Of a stretch of DNA of 6,827 bases, positions 5,590-6,827 are shown piece after piece. A program made the position numbers and the translations under genes. The DNA lies in NCBI GenBank assembly GCA_947626405.1, contig CANQSE010000106.1, positions 1 to 6,827 on the forward strand, in the 5' to 3' direction. The notes below the pieces were generated by a model. The model was given only the letters and a program-made list of their open reading frames with translations, had not been told where the DNA came from and searched no databases. Position 1 is the stretch's first letter; the number at the start of each line of letters is the position of its first letter. This stretch comes from an uncultured Acetatifactor sp. (GTDB lineage: Bacteria > Bacillota > Clostridia > Lachnospirales > Lachnospiraceae).

Positions 5590-6827
5590 TTACAAAATCG
5601 TCTCCGCAGCTTCTCTGAGCTCCGGTATCTTTCCCGGGGAAACGCTGAGCTCGTCGATGCCGATTTCAATAAATTTTTTGGTAAAACGCGTATCCGCGGC
5701 CATCTCCCCGCATATGCACACCTTGATGCCCGCCTTATGGGCGCTCTCCGCCGTCATTTCTATAAGCTTAAACACGGCTCTGCATCCCGTGTCGTTTAAT
5801 TCATCCCCGATCTCACTCTGTCTGTCCGAGGCAAGCGTATACTGTGTCAGATCGTTTGTCCCGATGCTGAAAAAATCCGCCTCCCGCGCGAGTTCCATGC
5901 TCAAAAGCGCCGCTGCCGGAGTCTCAATCATAATTCCCGTCGGAATATTTTGGGCAAAAGGGATCCCGTCCCTCGCAAGCTCATGCTTTGTCTCGCGCTC
6001 CAGCGCACGCAGCCTGTGAATCTCCTCAACGGAGGTAATCATCGGGTACATAATCCGCAAACCGCCGTCAACCCCTGCGCGGTAGAGCGCCTTAAGCTGG
6101 GTTTTTAAGAGATCCGGCCTGGCGAGGGCCAGACGTATTCCCCTCAGGCCGAGAGCCGGATTTTCCTCCCTGGGGAGACCAAGCCATGGGACCTGCTTGT
6201 CGCCGCCAAGATCAAAGGTGCGGATCACGACATCCTGTCCCTCCATTTCCTTAAGGGCATTTCGATAAAAGATATACTGACTTTCCTCGTCGGGTGCGCA
6301 TGCGCTTTCAAGATAAAAAACTTCGCTCCTTAAAAGCCCCACACCCTGGGCGCCGTTTGCGCGGGCAGCCCTCACGTCCTCAACGCTTCCCACGTTTGCA
6401 CAGATCCGTACGGTTTTTGCGCCCGCCGGACTTTTCTGTCGTCCCTGGGGATTTCGCACCCTCTCCTTGTGTCTCTCCCATTCTTTCTTTTTTTCTTCCA
6501 TCCGCTTAAGCGTCTCGCTGTCGGGATCGACATACATAAGCCCTTCCAGGCCGTCAAGGACTGCGGTTTTTCCGTCGGCTCCGGCATCCAGCCCGGATCC
6601 GAGGCCGACCATCGCGGGAATACCCTTGTTTCCGGCAAGTATGGCAGTATGGGAGTGAATGCTTCCCTTTTGCAGCGCGATTCCAAGAACCTCAGGGTAC
6701 TTAAGCTGCGCCGCGTCGCTCGGCAGCAAATCCTCCGCCGCCAGTATAAAAGGCTTGTCAGGGATTTTCACTTTTTCCCCCGTGCCGGTGAGAATCTTTA
6801 ATATCCTTCCGGCCACGTCCAGAATGT
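5590..6827 (-). CDS. ptsI: PTS enzyme I (phosphoenolpyruvate-protein phosphotransferase), N-terminus outside window
   Basis: This cytoplasmic enzyme takes phosphate from PEP onto its own histidine and passes it to HPr, driving PTS sugar uptake. The frame is still open at the right edge (codons for I-L-D precede the GTG at 6816), so about the first 130 residues, including most of the HPr-binding subdomain, are missing. Numbering from the GTG, the phospho-histidine is H56 in GSIHSHTAILAG. The PEP-binding TIM barrel shows R163 (LLRSE), RTFDLGGDK (199-207), GLRGIRL (223-229), E298 (MIETPAA) and SIGTNDLTQYTLASDR (317-332), with the acid cysteine C369 in CICGEMAAD. Nine such residues fit E. coli EI (as I recall it) at a constant offset of 133, including R296, R332, E431, D455, R465 and C502. 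Two oddities are HSH where E. coli has TSH, and G62 where it has R195. The C-terminus is about 34 residues shorter than E. coli's. ptsH is not visible. Confidence 0.95.
   Translation of the reverse strand, partial: ILDVAGRILKILTGTGEKVKIPDKPFILAAEDLLPSDAAQLKYPEVLGIALQKGSIHSHTAILAGNKGIPAMVGLGSGLDAGADGKTAVLDGLEGLMYVDPDSETLKRMEEKKKEWERHKERVRNPQGRQKSPAGAKTVRICANVGSVEDVRAARANGAQGVGLLRSEVFYLESACAPDEESQYIFYRNALKEMEGQDVVIRTFDLGGDKQVPWLGLPREENPALGLRGIRLALARPDLLKTQLKALYRAGVDGGLRIMYPMITSVEEIHRLRALERETKHELARDGIPFAQNIPTGIMIETPAAALLSMELAREADFFSIGTNDLTQYTLASDRQSEIGDELNDTGCRAVFKLIEMTAESAHKAGIKVCICGEMAADTRFTKKFIEIGIDELSVSPGKIPELREAAETIL

Noticed and set aside
5417..6019. Plus-strand 200-codon open frame starting at TTG, with 17-residue repeats near its N-terminus
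   Set aside because: Its C-terminal two thirds are antisense to the well-supported ptsI, and its repeats simply follow from the 51-bp (17-codon) DNA period. It has no ribosome binding site and starts inside the 5410-5427 hairpin.

Overview
The window looks like chromosome from a low-to-mid GC, Gram-positive, spore-former-related Clostridia, most likely Lachnospiraceae. The reasons are a Spo0A-type DNA-binding domain, a SpoVB/MurJ-like flippase, a lipobox lipoprotein, strong GGAGG ribosome binding sites and sigma-A-like promoters. This placement is inference from gene content. All five genes lie on the minus strand, so transcription runs from the right edge (6827) to the left edge (1).

In order of transcription: (1) 6827-5590, most of PTS enzyme I (ptsI), with its N-terminus outside the window. 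(2) 5589-5183, a 407-base gene-free stretch holding a 153-bp tandem repeat array (3 x 51 bp, each made of three 17-bp sub-units), a GC-rich tetraloop hairpin and a promoter. (3) 5182-4661, a 173-residue protein that is essentially a Spo0A C-terminal DNA-binding domain without the phospho-receiver. (4) 4660-4571, a 90-base spacer with a good promoter and a long inverted repeat that can bury the glgA ribosome binding site. (5) 4570-3125, glycogen synthase glgA. (6) 3120-1441, a MOP-superfamily polysaccharide/lipid flippase that begins 4 bases after the glgA stop. (7) 1440-1318, a spacer with a promoter and a leader hairpin. (8) 1317-1, the first 439 residues of a large lipoprotein whose C-terminal part resembles an extracellular sugar-binding protein.

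The genes share a carbohydrate theme: PEP-driven sugar uptake (EI), storage of glucose as glycogen (GlgA), export or flipping of a glycan-lipid (flippase) and a surface solute-binding lipoprotein. A receiver-less Spo0A-like regulator sits between the first two. That placement invites the hypothesis that it links nutrient or sporulation state to glycogen, but the sequence does not prove it, and I found no clear 0A box. The least ordinary parts are the nested 17/51-bp repeat array, the glgA leader, the Spo0A_C-only protein and an altered phospho-histidine neighbourhood in EI.
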